Positions 1-10,985 of a stretch of 64,000 nucleotides of DNA are shown here, piece after piece (position 1 is the stretch's first letter; the number at the start of each line of letters is the position of its first letter). The position numbers and the translations under genes are program-made. The notes below the pieces were generated by a model that was not told where the DNA came from, made no database searches, and was given only the letters and a program-made list of their open reading frames with translations. The stretch comes from Papaver somniferum (Eukaryota > Streptophyta > Magnoliopsida > Ranunculales > Papaveraceae), in assembly GCF_003573695.1 (NCBI RefSeq), contig NC_039364.1, forward strand, positions 71,568,256 through 71,632,255. The letters are read 5' to 3'.

Positions 1-1570
1 CAGCAGCGTGTCTTAGAGGTAAATTTTCGTACGTACTTCTACGTGACGATCCAATTCTTCGGTGAAATAATGTTTTTCGTCTTGATGTGTAGATGATGAG
101 GAGTGAGCATTGTAACCACGTGCTGTATCAGTTCTTCAAAGCGAAATCTCTGAAGCTCGAGGCTAAGCTTCATCACAGAGAAAAGGAATTATCTGCGGCT
201 GAGGTGGAAATAGAAGAGCTGAAGAAAAGCCTCAAGGAGAAAGAAAAGCTGGGTGAAGCGGAGGCCAGTCTTCGTTCAGAGCTTGTTGCTGTTCGCGCTG
301 AGTTAGAGCAAACTCGCGGCCAAGTTTCAGCTTTCACAGGTTTAGTTCTTTTTTTTCTCTCGCAGTGTGTCGTCATTCCTCTATTTCTTAGTTGTTCTGT
401 ATGAGTCTCCCCACCCTATCTCCAGTGGGTGGTGTCCCCGAGCTGATATGGCTTCGAAACGAAAGGACACGGCAGAAATCTCGTATTAAAGAACTAGTTC
501 AGAAAATTAAAAGTGAAGCCAAGAAATGGGATGCTCGGGCTGAGGTATGGCGCGCAAGGCATGTTCAGATGGTCGACATGCAAAATCTGTATAACCATGA
601 CCGTGCTTTATTTAATGGTACGCTGCTGTGGACACGTGATAGTCTGCGGGAATCCCGTGAGCGTACTTCTTTGTTGGAGTCTAGGATACAACTTCTGGAA
701 GAGGAATTACAAAAGGTTCGATCCCTCCCTTTTCCAGGAGTTGCGGATAGTGCGCGGTGTCTTATCAGAGAAAGGGACAATGCCCGTGCCGAAGCCAATG
801 CTCTAAGCAAGGCCCTTGCCGCGTCCCGCGTTGAAGTAGCTCGTCAGGCTGAGTCTGAGAGGAATCTTGAAGTGTGTATGTACAGATTGAGCAAGGGAGT
901 ATCAGAGATAAACAAAGAAGTTGACCACCTTCGTCACATGGATTCGATGAAGCAGGTAGAATTAGATGCCAGTCAATTTACTCTCACAAACCTTCAGCTA
1001 GATTATAAGAAATTATCCGTGGAATATGATCATCTTGATGAAGCGCGAGATGCAGTTGTTAATGAGTATGAAGAGGCTTCGGCTTGTGTCGAAGGTATAA
1101 CCCTATTCCATCGAGTGTGATTGTGTATTTTCTGTGCTAACTCCCTGGTGTTGTCTTTTTCAGAACTCGAGGGACAACTTCGCGTTGCTAATGAAAAACT
1201 TGAAAAGGCTCAATCTTCCTTAGCGCAGCAGGAAGAACAGACTAAGCATTTTAAGAGTTTGGCGACATCCCGCGAAGAGGCCGTCGGTGCTGCTTCTAAA
1301 GAAGTGAGTCGTCTGTCTTCATTGTTATCCCAAGCCCAACAACGGACAATATTTATTAAGCACAAGGCTCGGTGTCAATTGGCTGAGGAGACGAACAAGA
1401 TGCTAGAGAAGATAGAACTTGGCCTAAAGAACGAGCATGATCTTGTGAAGAATTATCTGCGTCGTCCAGTTCCTGCTGCCTTTCCTGGCTCCTCGGGACC
1501 CTCATCTGGTGGGAGCGTCCCTTCAAGTCTTCGGAACGATCCTGCTGATGGGGCGGCATCATCTAGGTAG
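1..1570 (+). CDS. Spliced antisense coiled-coil gene of the Tat element (5' end outside window)
   Basis: This reads opposite to the gypsy element and ends tail-to-tail with pol. The exons I infer are 1-18, 93-339, 426-1094 and 1164-1570, with the stop TAG at 1568-1570. The introns (19-92, 340-425, 1095-1163) are 69-86 bp, begin with GT, end with AG, and have pyrimidine-rich ends. Phases agree at every junction (0, 1, 1), and the joined frame has no stop. The product is almost entirely heptad-rich and charged (Glu, Lys, Arg, Leu), predicting a long coiled coil, with a Ser/Gly/Pro-rich C-terminus. Additional antisense ORFs at this position are known in Tat-group elements such as Grande. In relatives the N-terminal part can be a plant-mobile-domain-like region, but that part would be outside the window. 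The function is unknown. An ordinary host gene captured by the element is an alternative. Confidence 0.7.
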
Positions 1571-2248
1571 AGACCGCTGCATTTTGTAGAGACCGCAGTG
1601 TCATTATCCCCCCACTTTTTGTAATTATGTAAAAAGAATATTTTTTGCTAGTATCATATAAAATGAATATTTTTTGACGTGTACTCTTCCTTGAATTGGC
1701 CCTTCACTTTTTGTAATCGTCCTTTATGAAATGGATCCTTTTCTTGATATACCTGCAATGTTGGTTTGTTTTTATTTTATGCATTGTGATGAAAGACTCT
1801 AAAAATAAAAAAGGATTTTAAGTGTTTGGGTGCGATCCCGAAGGGAGGTACCTTCGTGATCGGCTTGAGACCTGTCTCCCCGCTGGCGAACCCTTGGCCA
1901 GAGGATTCCCAGACGGTGGGGGCCGAGGCAACGTTCTAGGATGTGGGGTTAAAAAATTTACATACACCCATTCCGTCGACCCGTTGCCTTAAGATTGGTT
2001 GGGTATCTCTTTCTGCTGGGTGCCTTCCCCCTGGTCTTACACTTATGGACACTGAAGGGGGAGCCCTGAGAGATTGTAGATTAACTACTTTCCCCAATAT
2101 TGTCGATAGTTTTAGTGGATACATAGAAATCTTGTTTGATTGATAGGTTGAGGCCTGCAATTCCTCGTCCAGAGATAGAAACATGTAGAGTGTTCACACT
2201 CCCTTCTTCTTCTGGTACCCTTCACGCAGTTGCAAGGCTGCGTTGCAC
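1571..2248. other. Spacer between antisense gene and pol 3' end
   Basis: No supported reading frame is present. The stretch holds the convergent 3' ends of the antisense gene and of pol. AT-rich runs follow 1600 and could supply poly(A) signals for the plus-strand transcript. A GC-richer block at about 1840-1940 is probably element leader or spacer sequence. Confidence 0.6.
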
Positions 2249-4612
2249 CTATGGGAAGTATGGTTTGAGCCACTTAGCATTCCAAGGATGTCGGAGGACT
2301 TCGCCTTTCAGATTACGAAGGTAGTAGGAACCACCTTCCGCAATATCATGTATTATAAAAGGTCCTCCCCACGTAGGTGCTAACTTTCCCCATATCTTCT
2401 CTCGTTGATACTATGGGATTGTTCTTAACACATACTGCCCTTCTACAAAATTCCGAAGCTTTACCTTTTTGTTGTACTCCATTGCAAGTCTTCGCTGGTA
2501 ATTTTCCATCTTCTGTAATGCTGCTTCCCTTCTTTCTTCTAGGTCGTCCAATCTCTCTAACATCATGTCTGTTGTGAGATTTTTCTCCCACGCTTCGGTC
2601 TTTGTGGTTGGCATGAGTATCTCTGTAGGGATGACTGCTTCAGCTCCATAAGTGAGAAGAAACGGGGATTCCCCAGTGGCGGATCTTCGCGTTGTCCTGT
2701 ATGCCCATAACACATTGTGCAGCTGTTCACACCATCTCCTTTTATGCTCGTCTAATTGTTTTTTGAGTATAAGGGAGAGGGTCTTATTGGTAGCTTCCGC
2801 TTGCCCGTTGCTTTGAGGGTATATGGGGGTGGACTTGTTCTTTCTTATCTTGAAAGTATCGAAGAGGATGTCTATATTTTTCCCCTGTAATTGTTTACCA
2901 TTATCAGATACAATTTCGGCGGGTATACCGAATCTGCAAATGATGTTCTGGAATATGAAAGTAAATACATCCACGTCTCTGATCCTGGACAAGGCCTTAG
3001 CCTCCACCCATTTACTGAAGTAGTCCGTGGCTACTATCAAAAATCGTCTTTTCCCTGATCCTTCGATGAAAGGTCCGACGATGTCTACGCCCCATTTCGA
3101 AAATGGCCACGGGCTATCAACGGAGTTTAACATTGTTGCCGGCGCGTGGATCTTTTTGGCGAAGCGCTGACATTCTTCACACCGTCGGGACATCCTCGCG
3201 GCGTCCTGTATCATTGTCGGCCAGTAATATCCTTGCGTTTTTGCTTTGTCAGCTAGTGATCTCATGCCGCTATGATTCCCCGCGTCACCATAATGGATAT
3301 CTTTTAGAATTCGATGCCCCTCTTTCCGGGACAAGCAACGTAGTAATGGTCCAAGGAAGGATTTCTTGTACAGGACCCCATCCCGAAGATCATATCTTCC
3401 TACTTTGGAGAGTATCTTCCTAGCTTGTTTCTGATCCGCAGGTAAGCTTCCCTTTTCGAGAAAGGCATGGATCATCACTCTCCAGTCATCTTCGTTGCTG
3501 AAGTCTTCGTCTTGATTTGCTCTTGACAGGATATCTTCTTCTTCCAAGTCGTTTTGGATGTCTTCTCCTACCTGGTCTTCGATATTTTCTTTCACTGTAT
3601 CTTGATTGGTAGCGAAGGAGAATTGAGATGCAATCGAAGGCTCGTATACCCTTGCTATTTTAATAGCTTCGACGTTTTTATCCCTCAACATGGATGATAT
3701 ATATGCTAGGGAATCCGCGTGCCTGAGGTCCCTCCTGCATAAGTGCCGGAACTTAATGTTCGGGATTTGCGATGCCAATGTTTGGACCAAGGCCATGTAA
3801 GCTGAGAGGGTGTCATCGTACACATTATACTCGAGCCCTATTTGCCGTATGACAAGCTGCGAATCACTTGTCATCCTTACATCGGTTACCCCCATCTCTA
3901 TTATTATACGGAGGGCATGTACGACAGCTTCGTATTCAACGATGTTGTTGGTATGCTCTTTGAATTCTAACCTAAGTTCCTGTATAATCCTTTCTCCGGT
4001 TGGGGTGATAATGACAATGCCTATTCCTGCTCCTTCCTTATTTTTGGATCCGTCGACGAAGACTTCCCATTGTCTTTGACTCGCAGGTTCGAGGATATCC
4101 ATTGGATCCTTGTTTTCTTGCTCGGCTTCTGGTATTCCCTTAATCTCTTCGTCGTTGTCAAGGGGGAGGTCTGCTAACAAATCCGCTAGAACTTGGGACT
4201 TCCGAGAATGTTGAATTTCATGAATGATGTTGAATCGGTCCAGATGGGTGTTCCATTTGGCTATTCGGCCCACTTTTCCCGTGCTTTTGAGGACTGCTTC
4301 CAATGGTGCTTTGCATGGGACCCTGACGAGGTGAGTTAGGAAGTAGGTTCTCAGTTTTTGAGTAGCCCACACCAATGCGAGGATGAGCTGTTCAATCTTA
4401 GTATAGTTCCTTTCCGCAGAATTGAGGGTCTTGCTGACGTAATAAATAGGTTGTTCTATCTTTGTATTGGTTTTGACCAATACTGCGCTAACTGCGTCTT
4501 CTGTTGCTGCTATGTACAGTGCCAAAACCTCGTCAGGATCTGGCTTCTGCAGGATCGGGATTGAGGCTATGTGTTCTTTGATTTTTTGGAATGCTTCCTC
4601 GCATTCAGCAGT
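2249..4612 (-). pseudogene. Pol C-terminal part: RNase H, second (archaeal-type) RNase H, integrase
   Basis: This is the 3' half of gypsy pol. Numbering from the TTG codon at 4525, the first RNase H region spans about residues 1-130. A second RNase H starts at 153, with acidic residues D158, E198, D221 and D271. The integrase zinc finger is H411, H418, C449, C452, and its DDE core is D481, D541, E577. The frame stops at 2411-2413 (TAG), but the same frame continues for 53 codons to 2249-2251 and keeps the conserved Trp-rich end typical of Tat integrases, so 2411 is a premature stop. An in-frame TGA at 4613-4615 sits where relatives have Trp. The integrase catalytic residues are intact, but the gene is dead because of the stops. 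Confidence 0.9.
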
Positions 4613-4615
4613 TCA

Positions 4616-5804
4616 TTCGAACCTGCTCCCTTTTTTGAGAATATTGAAGAAATGTTTGCATTTGTCCGAGGACCGGGCAATAAATCTGCCCAAAGCTGCT
4701 ATGGATCCATTGAGTTTCTGTACTTCCTTTAAATTCTTTGGGGACGGCATCTCTACTGGCTTGAATCTTTGCTGGGTCTAACTCGATGCCCCTTTTTGTT
4801 ACCAGATACCCGAGGAATTTCCCCGAGGTGACACCGAAAGTACATTTCTACGGATTCACTTTCATGTGATGTTTTCTCATTGCTTTGAAGATATTCCTCA
4901 GATCCTGGTGGTGATCTTTACGCAACTTGCTTTTGACGAGCATGTCGTCAACTTAGACTTCTAAGGTTCCTCCAATCCATGGCTTGAAGATAGCATCGAC
5001 CATCCTTTGGTATGTTGCCCCTGCGTTTCGAAGTCCGAAGGGCATTCTAGTGTAGCAATAAAGGCCATGTGGGGTGTAGAACGCTGTGTGTGGCTGATCT
5101 TCTTCTGCCAGGGCCACTTGGTTGTAGCCAGAATGTCCATCCATGAATGACAGTTCTTCATATCCTTCTACTGCTTCTACCAGCTGGTCTATGCTCGGCA
5201 GGGGATAGCTGTCCTTTGGACATGCCTTGTTGAGATTAGTAAAGTCGATGCATATTCTAACCCCTCCATTTTTCTTAGGAACAATGACCATGTTGGAGAT
5301 CCAGGTAGGGTACTTGACTTCCTTGATAAATCCTGCGTCTAGTAGTTTCCGAAGTTCTGTTTCTACTGCCTCATGATACTCTGGAGCTACTTTTCGTATT
5401 TTCTGCCTGAACGGGGGCGTGCCCGGTTTGATGCGTAGCTCGTGTTGGATTACTTTTGGGTCAATCCCCGGCATATCTCCTAGCTTCCAGGCGAACACAT
5501 CCGCGTATTCCTTAAGTAATTTGGTTAAAGAATCTTCCCTTCCTTCGTCCATTATGGTCCCTATTTTGATCATCTTCGGGTTTTCTTCCGCTCCTATGTT
5601 GATTTCTTTTACGGGCTCCACTGGTGTGAACACATGCTTCGGATTTCCGAGGACTGGGACGTTCTTTAATTGCTATTTAGCGTGTTTCTGTTCTTCGCTG
5701 GTTGTTGAAGTACTTGTCTCTGTGCTTTGGACATTATCATCTTTCGTCAAGCCCTTCCCTGTAGTTTCCTTGAGGAACAGGTCTATGGCCTTCTCTTTCG
5801 CGGT
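4616..5804 (-). pseudogene. Pol N-terminal part: reverse transcriptase with stop in the YVDD motif
   Basis: This continues the gag frame without a shift (5805, 5673, 4953 and 4848 share one frame). The RT fingers and palm are recognisable from 5633 down, including the PKKNGG and MPFGL motifs. At 4953-4955 the Tyr of the catalytic YVDD box is replaced by TAA, directly before GTT GAC GAC. Further TAG stops lie at 5673-5675 and 4848-4850. A frameshift, apparently a 2 bp loss in a GA repeat, lies near 4750-4756. Beyond it the thumb and connection continue in the new frame to the RNase H part. A working RT cannot be made from this copy. Confidence 0.9.
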
Positions 5805-8375
5805 TTATTTATTTTTTACTCTTCGGATTTTTCGCTGCTCTTCTTGCTCGTTGTTGATATGATCCTGAGTGGCCTGGCACTCTCTCGTAGTGACCCGATC
5901 TCCCTTGATTTCCATTACTCCCTCAGGTGTTGGGAATCTGAGATATTGGTGGTACGTTGCCGCAAATCCTTTGAGTTTATGTATCCATTTTCGTCCAATA
6001 ATGGCGTTGTAGGGGGAAGGGGTGTCCACCACACTGAATCGGGTTTCTAGTTTCATGGGCCCTGCGTTAACCTGCAACACGATGTCTCCCAAGGGCTTCG
6101 TGGCTGCTCCATTGAATCCGTAGATGGTGTAATAAGAGGTCATTAACTGTTCATCATGGAGCTTCATCCGTTTGAATGCATCGTAAAATAGGACGTTTAC
6201 GGAGCTTCCCCCGTCTATGAGGATCTTTTTGAGGTTACATCCAGCTACTGGTAGCGTTAGGACCAAGGGATCGTTATGGTCTTCCATATCTTCTTCGATA
6301 TCCTCGGCATCGAAGATGATAGGATATTCCATCCACTCTTCGTGCTCGTCCACCATCATCCCATCGACCTTATACAATTCGCAGCGGTCTTCGAATTGCT
6401 TCCGTAACCTCTTTCCTATCTGCGCTGTAATTGAGGGCCCTGTGGCTTCGGAACACGAGATGGTGTTGATTGTTCGGTTTCCTTCCGGAAGTTGGACTGG
6501 TTTGGTTCGCTTGGATCTATCCTCGGTAACATCCTTTCGTACGTAATGTTTGAGCTCTCCCGCATCAATTAATTTTTGGATCATTATTTTAAGGTTCTTG
6601 CACTCTTCGGTCTGGTGTCCGTTGAAACAATGATATTCACAGTAATCTTTAGACTTCTCGGATCTCGGGGGCTGCTTTTCCTTAGACCATGGCCACTCCA
6701 GGTTTTCCCTCCCTTTGATCTCTCGTAGGATACGAGCATAGCTAGCGTTGAGTTTCGTGTAAACTTGATCTTCGAATTTTCGGTCACCTGTTCTTCGTTC
6801 ATCCCTTCGTTCCTTCCTATCTTCGTGAGGTCTCTCCACTGAGCAACTCCTTTTGGCCCCATTGGTTTGTTCCGCTGAATTGGTGCGGTGAGATCTCTGC
6901 GGATATGCCCTCGGGTTTTCCCGTTGAATTTCTTCAAGTCGAGCGTGCTTTTCGATAATTATTCGAAGATCTCCCTCTGTCTTAGGCACGCTTCCATGAA
7001 TTTCAACAAATAGGGGACTCATTCGGTCTAATCTCCATTTGTAGCAATTGATGCTTACCACTGGGTCCATGCTCCCTATGGCTTGGAAGATCTTGTGCCA
7101 TCTGTTAGTGTACTCCCTCGTGGTTTCCTTGTAGCCAATCGCTAGTGAAAAGAGCTTATCCATTCCGGTGTTTACAGTCTTGTTGTACATGTATGTTCTT
7201 AAGAATTTCTCTGCGAGTTGGTCGTATGAGTGGATGGAGTTTGGTGGCAGATTATCAAACCATGATAATGCCGATCCCTTCAGGCTTGACGGGAAGTATC
7301 TGCAGAGTACGGCGTCGTTCTGACCCCATCTAGCTAAGACACGGTTGTAGTACCGAATATGTGCAACAGGGTCACTGGATCCATCATAGCATTCGAACGT
7401 TGGGACAGGGCATTTCAGTGGAATAGGGGTGTTGGCCAAGCGATGAGTTAAGGGCGTAGAGTTAGCTTCTCTCATGACCTCTTCTAACCTCCCCCCGCCT
7501 TGTCTATTTTTTAATTGCCTGATCTCGGCCATCATCTCATCTCGCAGCTCTTCCATCGCGCGGTGGTGCCCTAAGTTCTTCTGCTCGTGACCGTCTGACT
7601 CTCCGTCGTCATAATCCGGGTCGGATACGCTACTTCCCCTAGTCGCGTCTCCATTAGCCGCTATGACGACTTTACAGTCTCGGTTTGGCTCTGGTGCTTT
7701 GGAATTTGCTTCATCAATTTGTTGGCTGGTCTTCGTGCTTAGAGCAATCCGCTCCTTTAAATCTTGATTTTCTCTGGCCAACAGGGCTACAGCATCTGCG
7801 TAAACCTGCTGGCTCTTCTTCAGTTCCTCAAGCTCAGCCATCAGTCGATGTGATTGGTTGGACCCCTGATTGGGAGTCCCAGCGCGTGCCACTACGGCCA
7901 TGGTGCCGCCTTCCTCTACGGTCTGCACTAAAGGTGGCAGAGGTTCAGCTTCGGTTGCTGGCATTTCCAAATCGGGTTGAGTGCCCCTCTGTGGTGCTAG
8001 AGCCGCCGGTATGGTTTGATTTTGATCATTTGTTGGTGGCATTCCAAAAGTTGGAAGGTGCACGGGTTGGAATGTTCTGGATTCATCCACCCTTTCTCTT
8101 GGTTGATGAAGTTGATTCATAGCGCAAGTTTTGCTAGCCTCTGCAGCCTTCGGGACTACCGCAGCCGCACCGTACTTTGTCGCCGCTGCTCTGAGAGCCG
8201 CTGCTGCAACTGAATTAGCGTTCATAGGTGAAGTGATTTCCGCAGTATCTTGCCTTTGACTGGTCATTTTAGCTTTGTCTCCTTTCTGCTTGCTTCGGGT
8301 GATGACCGGGGTTGTCCTGGGTGTTTCCTTTGACAAAGCTTTGGATTTTCCTGCTTCCTGCGTCTTTTCCATCAC
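5805..8375 (-). CDS. Gag-protease polyprotein of the Tat element (856 aa open frame)
   Basis: The start is the first Met, at 8375. The first 300 residues are low-complexity and Ala/Gln/Glu-rich. A retrotransposon gag domain follows, recognisable by the SALSWFDNLP motif. Next is a zinc-knuckle-like motif CEYHCFNGHQTEEC, a CHHC rather than CCHC pattern. An aspartic protease has its active site at about residue 721 (IDGGSS). The frame ends at TAA 5805-5807. The same frame then continues into pol-like sequence, so this stop is either a degenerate lesion or a gag/pol boundary stop. It is the longest intact frame in the window. The product would form virus-like particles and process the polyprotein. 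Confidence 0.88.
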   Translation of the reverse strand: MMEKTQEAGKSKALSKETPRTTPVITRSKQKGDKAKMTSQRQDTAEITSPMNANSVAAAALRAAATKYGAAAVVPKAAEASKTCAMNQLHQPRERVDESRTFQPVHLPTFGMPPTNDQNQTIPAALAPQRGTQPDLEMPATEAEPLPPLVQTVEEGGTMAVVARAGTPNQGSNQSHRLMAELEELKKSQQVYADAVALLARENQDLKERIALSTKTSQQIDEANSKAPEPNRDCKVVIAANGDATRGSSVSDPDYDDGESDGHEQKNLGHHRAMEELRDEMMAEIRQLKNRQGGGRLEEVMREANSTPLTHRLANTPIPLKCPVPTFECYDGSSDPVAHIRYYNRVLARWGQNDAVLCRYFPSSLKGSALSWFDNLPPNSIHSYDQLAEKFLRTYMYNKTVNTGMDKLFSLAIGYKETTREYTNRWHKIFQAIGSMDPVVSINCYKWRLDRMSPLFVEIHGSVPKTEGDLRIIIEKHARLEEIQRENPRAYPQRSHRTNSAEQTNGAKRSCSVERPHEDRKERRDERRTGDRKFEDQVYTKLNASYARILREIKGRENLEWPWSKEKQPPRSEKSKDYCEYHCFNGHQTEECKNLKIMIQKLIDAGELKHYVRKDVTEDRSKRTKPVQLPEGNRTINTISCSEATGPSITAQIGKRLRKQFEDRCELYKVDGMMVDEHEEWMEYPIIFDAEDIEEDMEDHNDPLVLTLPVAGCNLKKILIDGGSSVNVLFYDAFKRMKLHDEQLMTSYYTIYGFNGAATKPLGDIVLQVNAGPMKLETRFSVVDTPSPYNAIIGRKWIHKLKGFAATYHQYLRFPTPEGVMEIKGDRVTTRECQATQDHINNEQEEQRKIRRVKNK

Positions 8376-8830
8376 GAGTCCCTTTTTCGATAATGAAATC
8401 TCGCAGAAACTCGCCTTTTTTACTCACAATACGTTCTTTCTGCACAAGGAATTTCAAACAACGAAAAACGGGAATATCCGCGTGAATCGGGTTAGTTGGC
8501 GAAATATCTTCTTCCAGGAGAGGATTAAAACATACGAGTTACAATACACGGGTTAAAGTTTTATTAAAAGAGATCCTTTTAAAAATGCAAGCATATCTTT
8601 TTTTTTTAAAAACTACGAAAACCCCCCTGAGAGACGGGTTCGCACGAGATCTAAAGAAAAACGTAAATCCACGGATCAAAACAATAAATCTTATCGAAGA
8701 TAATAGGTGGGTTTTTGAATATAATAAAGTTAACAAATGATCTATATGGTCCGAGCTGATAAATCAGAGCAATCATATGCCAATTTAAAATGAAATCATA
8801 GGACAAGATAAATCTTTTACCGGGACGAAG
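8376..8830 (-). other. Tat element 5' untranslated leader
   Basis: This lies between the primer-binding site and the gag start on the minus strand. It is AT-rich with homopolymer runs near 8590-8610. I see no supported gene. Confidence 0.65.
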
Positions 8831-8848
8831 TCCCTGTTTCTAGCGCCA
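8831..8848 (-). promoter_or_regulatory. Primer-binding site of the Tat element
   Basis: On the minus strand the LTR ends in TTCACA, then ATT, then TGGCGCTAGAAACAGGGA. A TGG start a few bases after the LTR is the normal position for the tRNA-primed minus-strand start. I cannot say which tRNA is used. Confidence 0.65.
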
Positions 8849-8851
8849 AAT

Positions 8852-9740
8852 TGTGAACACACAAATCACGAAGGCATCCGAATGCTCACAACCAATCATC
8901 CTAATCTAGAGTGATTTGTGATGATGATATCCTAGTGTTGATTCCTTGGCTCAAAACCTTCGGGTTTATCATAGCCTCATCTAACAACTTCATGCGAGGC
9001 GTTTGCGCACGGGATATAGGTAAAAACAAAGAAAGCAAAACGTATAAGTAAAGATCCATGGGGTTAGACAAAATATAAAGTGCTGAAATGTAAACAAGAC
9101 CGAGGTTTACGTGGTTCAGCACTAAGGCCTACGTCCACGGGGTTTGTTGTTTCACTATATTCTTCACGGTTACAAGAGTAGTCGAATGACTTTTGGGTTT
9201 ACATGTTTTTCTCTTCTAAAGGATTAACTTACACTTGCAATCTCTCTCTCCTTTCCTTCCTGATTTTTCCGATCCCCTTTCCTCTTGGTGGAGAGGGGGT
9301 ATTTATAGGGTTAGAGTGTGGGACCCCTCTCTGAAGGCCGTTGGAACCTTATCTTCTAGTGTCTTGTGTCCATCACGCAGAGGTCTGCGTTTGCCACTTG
9401 ATCACGCAGAGACATCCTCGCTCGTTCCACGGGTTGATCGACATGTATACTGCTCAGAGTGTTTAATGAAAGTGGTTGAGATGCCTGCTCGTGTCAGACA
9501 AGTGTCTTCTGCCCCTGTCACGTTCGTGTCAGCTAACTTTCTCTCCACCGTTGATCTTAGCTTCTTTTGGGATGAGATAAAGTAACTCCTTGGGATTTAT
9601 TTGGTGTTCCGTAGTGCATCGTATTTTGATGTCCTGGCCTGCATGCTTTCCACGTATTTTTCTATATACACGTGTCTGATGGTGAGATATATGTATACAC
9701 AAATATGAATCTAACTTCACATTGTGATGTGTTCTGAACA
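8852..9740 (-). repeat. 5' LTR of the Tat element (889 bp)
   Basis: The inner end (8852, TGTGAACAC on the plus strand) is well placed by the adjacent primer-binding site. The outer end at 9740 is the best TG...CA partner (CTGAACA on the plus strand) and is less certain. A TATA box lies inside. The matching 3' LTR and target-site duplication are outside the window. Confidence 0.7.
9300..9307 (-). promoter_or_regulatory. TATA box of the Tat 5' LTR
   Basis: The minus strand reads TATAAATA within a GC-rich block, the best core-promoter match in the LTR. It would start transcription toward gag. Confidence 0.6.
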
Positions 9741-10985
9741 TGAGTTATGATTCTCTAGCTTATGGAATTGAATCTAAAAACGGGGTTCTAAAGATATATG
9801 AATTGTTTCTAAGAGTTCTAAAGATTAATTGGAAAATCTGGGCATAGCATTCAGAAGAATATTTTAATCTTCATTGCAGGCTCTGCACAAGGGACGGCAC
9901 TGGCATTCACATCCGCCTTTACGTTAGACTCTGGAAGTGCCACAACTAAACCTTATGTGAGGTTTGGCTGAAAAAGGAGATCACATCTGAAGAAGAGATG
10001 TGAAGCTAGTCAAGCCACAAGGACTAGTCAGCCGTTAAACTTCTTGAAAACACTTCCTGCACCCAACTTATGCCTTGTACTAAGTTTTAGATGGTGTGCG
10101 TTGGAATATCATACAACTGAACATGATTACTATGGGCTAAGCATGATTCATACTTCACTTAACATGTTCAGAAAATTTTACTTTTATGCTGATACTTGAT
10201 ATTTATATGTAGGATCCTAAATTCTTTAGCTAGATAGTTAGTTCACATTTGTCCTTAGTTTGAAGGACAGATATGACGTTAAACAGAAGTCAGTAAATCT
10301 TGTAGTACCAAGGTCCAGGGTATTTCATACTTTGGTAAACTTCCAATTCGAAACAGTAGCCGGAATTGAGATCTCATTTAAAGAGAAAGATACCAAATAT
10401 CTTGAGTTTCTTTATTTAAACAGTAGCTGGAATTTTTGATGATTTGATCCTCTCCCCATGTCAATGAATGATGGTGTAAACTTTATTTAAACAAGAGGCT
10501 AGAATGAAGTCCACCACATACTTCACAAGGACAAGTGTCCTTCTACCTGCCATCCTCAGTTGAAGAACAACCCCATAACAATACATATTAACTTGTATGC
10601 CACCTGTAATAGCAAAAGAGATATTAGTTCCACATATTCCCTTCAATATCTTTTATACAAACCTTAAACTTTTTTGATTAGGATTACATTAATTCAACTT
10701 AGTTAAATCAAAACATAATTTGTTGTTAAACTAAAATAAAGCTAACATTCACGCACTTTGGTCAGCAACAAATTCTTTTTGAATTTTGAAACATTTTAGT
10801 AAAAGAGTTTGGATTCGATAGTAATAAAAGAACTATAGGTGGCCACTCTTTTAATTTTAGAAAATTTCAATCACACTTAGTGAGGTAAAGATCATGAAGA
10901 ACCTTATGTTTAAGTTGAACAACACGCTAGAAAACCGATTAGAAGAAACCTTCACTATTTATTGACCAAGGTAGTGTTTGGACAC
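9741..10985. other. Unassigned DNA between the Tat and Athila elements
   Basis: This 1.2 kb stretch matches none of the elements seen here. A possible splice acceptor, TTCATTGCAG, precedes an open stretch starting near 9880. On the minus strand, 10461-10646 encodes 61 residues I do not recognise. The piece could be remnant host sequence or an old element. I can support no gene. Confidence 0.4.

Larger units (their letters stand above)
1..9740 (-). mobile_element. Ty3/gypsy retrotransposon, Tat lineage, 3' end outside window
   Basis: Read on the minus strand, the order is 5' LTR, primer-binding site, leader, gag-protease, RT, RNase H, second RNase H, integrase, spacer, then a gene on the opposite strand. 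The second RNase H and the antisense gene before the 3' LTR are known traits of the Tat lineage. The 3' LTR lies left of the window. At least six in-frame stops and one frameshift break gag-pol, so this copy is not autonomous. At least 9.7 kb is present. Confidence 0.9.

Noticed and set aside
5805..5807. Normal stop between gag and pol with programmed readthrough
   Set aside because: Possible, because the frame continues, but another stop follows 44 codons later (5673) and no readthrough signal is evident, so decay is simpler.
10461..10646. Possible small host peptide on the minus strand
   Set aside because: There is no recognised domain, no signal peptide I can support, and no neighbouring exon. 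It is kept only as a lead within the unassigned stretch.
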